From Gordonia sp. (in: high G+C Gram-positive bacteria) (GTDB lineage: Bacteria; Actinomycetota; Actinomycetes; Mycobacteriales; Mycobacteriaceae): a stretch of 10,950 nt of DNA. The first letter of the stretch is position 1. The number at the start of each line of letters is the position of its first letter. Below are positions 9,694 through 10,950 of the stretch, piece after piece. The stretch is from the NCBI GenBank assembly GCA_030152405.1, contig JASLJL010000443.1, forward strand, positions 1 to 10,950. The letters run 5' to 3'. The notes under the pieces are model-generated. The model was not told the DNA's origin, made no database searches, and was given only the letters and a program-made list of their open reading frames with translations. The translations under genes and the position numbers were made by a program.

Positions 9694-10950
9694 GCGTCGT
9701 CACCCTTCACGAGCGAGAGGGTCGCGTCGAGGAAGTCCGAACCGTCGCCCTGTGAAGGCAGCGGCGCGTACTGGTTCGACGAGCGCTTCTTCTTGGTGGT
9801 CGGCTTCTTCCCGTCCTTGGCGGACGTCGCCGGGTACTTGCCTCCCGACGGCGGCGTGTTGGGGCCGGGGCGGGAGTTCAGCGGCGGCGGCAGCAACGTG
9901 ATGGTCGGCCAGCCCCAGCGCGGGCCGTTCCCGTTGTAGTACGGGTTGGCCGGATCGACGTTCGGCGGGCTCACCTTCGGCGGGCTGTACTTCGGCGTGC
10001 CTTGTCCGACGCCGAGCGCCTCCAACTGGTTCAGCAGTCGCAGGTCGAGCGTCATGAACAGGTTCGTCGAGTCACCCTGCACCGCAGGCAGCAGATCGTC
10101 GGGGAACGGGTGCGTCAGCATCAGCGGCAGCGCGGTCACGGCGTCGTTGGCCGACTTCGACAGCTCGGTCAGGATCGGGCGCAGCGCCTTGAGGTCGTTG
10201 ATGATCTCGTCGTGCGCCTTGCCGAGGATGTCGGTGCCGACCTTGCCGAGGTCGTCCAGCTTGGTGAGCAGGTCGACGAACTGCGGACGCTGGTCCTCGA
10301 GGACCTGAACGCCTGCGGGCAGCTCATTGAGGATCCGCTCGATCTGCGCCGTCTGGTTGTTGGCACGGGACGACAGTTCACTGACGCCGTCGATCGCGCG
10401 GATGATGTCGTCGCGCTGTGCGTTGAGACCGCTGATGAGGGTCTCGGTCTGACGCAGCAGCGACGCGAAACGACTCGGGTCGGATCCGATCGACTCGTTG
10501 ATCGCGGTGATGATCGGTTCGAGCTGGTTGATGCCGCCACCGTTCAGCAGCATCGACAGCGCGCCGAGCAACTGCTCGATGTCGGTCGTGGTCCGCGTGC
10601 GTCCCATCGACGACATGATCATCTGCGACGTCGGCTGGCGAGGCGTGGAGGACGTGACGCCCTCCGGCTCCGACAGGGCGACGAACTTCTCACCGAGCAG
10701 GTTGGTCTGCTGGATCGCCGCCTGCGACTTGTCCGACAGGTCGACCGAGTTCTTCACCTTGACGGTGACCACGGCCTCCCACGAGTCCTCGGGGACCTCG
10801 ATCTTGGTGACCTGGCCGACGGGGATGCCGTCCATCTTCACCATCGACTGCGGAACCAGGTCGAGGATGTTCGCGAACTGGATCCGGTACTCGCGCGGGT
10901 TGTCCCCCACGTCGACACCGCCGGGCAGCGGTACCGACTGGATTCCTGCG
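9690..10950 (-). CDS. mceE: MCE family protein, MceE type (5' end outside window)
   Basis: The C-terminal 419 residues of an MCE-domain protein; the start and any signal peptide or lipobox lie beyond position 10950. The visible part begins AGIQSVPLPGGVDVGDNPRE, as just after the lipidated cysteine of MceE/LprK lipoproteins, which is why I call it MceE. The MCE domain follows, with MVKMDGIPVGQVTKIEV and TNLLGEKFVALSEP. Next come LLGALSMLLNGGGINQLEPI, an MceE signature, and a long helical region. The end is unusual: a Pro/Asn/Gly-rich section with a repeated SPPKV/SPPNV, then a Lys-rich patch KDGKKPTTKKKR (9818-9783), then a short acidic end. Its stop overlaps the mceF start by four bases, so the two are translationally coupled subunits of one envelope lipid transporter. 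Confidence 0.92.
   Translation of the reverse strand, partial: AGIQSVPLPGGVDVGDNPREYRIQFANILDLVPQSMVKMDGIPVGQVTKIEVPEDSWEAVVTVKVKNSVDLSDKSQAAIQQTNLLGEKFVALSEPEGVTSSTPRQPTSQMIMSSMGRTRTTTDIEQLLGALSMLLNGGGINQLEPIITAINESIGSDPSRFASLLRQTETLISGLNAQRDDIIRAIDGVSELSSRANNQTAQIERILNELPAGVQVLEDQRPQFVDLLTKLDDLGKVGTDILGKAHDEIINDLKALRPILTELSKSANDAVTALPLMLTHPFPDDLLPAVQGDSTNLFMTLDLRLLNQLEALGVGQGTPKYSPPKVSPPNVDPANPYYNGNGPRWGWPTITLLPPPLNSRPGPNTPPSGGKYPATSAKDGKKPTTKKKRSSNQYAPLPSQGDGSDFLDATLSLVKGDDA

Noticed and set aside
8461..9939. A 492-codon open frame on the plus strand opposite mceF and mceE
   Set aside because: Composition is Arg/Val/Asp-rich with no domains; the minus strand carries well-supported, overlapping mce genes.

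Overview
This window looks like a chromosomal segment of a high-GC actinobacterium of the order Mycobacteriales (Gordonia/Rhodococcus/Nocardia/Mycobacterium relatives). The RpoB and RpoC sequences follow the mycobacterial proteins almost residue for residue across the conserved blocks, and MCE operons are typical of this order. A Gordonia-like genus is my best guess, but I cannot prove it from the sequence. Every gene I can support is on the minus strand, so transcription runs from position 10950 towards position 1.

In order of transcription: (1) 10950-9690, the end of an MceE-type gene, cut at its 5' side by the window edge. (2) 9693-8452, mceF, overlapping mceE by 4 bases (ATGA). (3) 8451-8373, a short spacer with two overlapping, mutually exclusive hairpins and a possible leaderless promoter. 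(4) 8372-7587 and 7587-6856, two single-pass 'Mce-associated' membrane proteins that share one base at their stop/start. (5) 6855-6527, a non-coding region that appears to hold the rpoB promoters and a structured leader. (6) 6526-3026, complete rpoB, probably using a TTG start. (7) a 60-base spacer with a perfect 20-base palindrome. (8) 2965-1, rpoC, with about 988 of its expected ~1,316 residues inside the window.

Two units meet here. The first is the tail of an MCE lipid-transport operon. MceE and MceF supply MCE-domain subunits of the cell-envelope channel, and the two following proteins are the accessory membrane proteins that commonly close such operons and in mycobacteria help stabilise MCE complexes. 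The second is rpoB-rpoC, encoding the beta and beta' subunits of RNA polymerase. All key residues I checked are intact: the RpoB rifampicin-region D, H and S positions, the RpoC catalytic aspartate triad, and both RpoC zinc-binding cysteine sets. I see no convincing terminator between the two units, so some read-through from the MCE operon into rpoBC is possible.

The genes themselves are ordinary. The less ordinary observations are regulatory or structural: the switch-like hairpin pair after mceF, the repeat-rich rpoB leader, the rpoB-rpoC palindrome, and the opposite charges of the cytosolic tails of the two Mce-associated proteins. I found no mobile elements, tRNA or rRNA genes, CRISPR arrays or phage genes.
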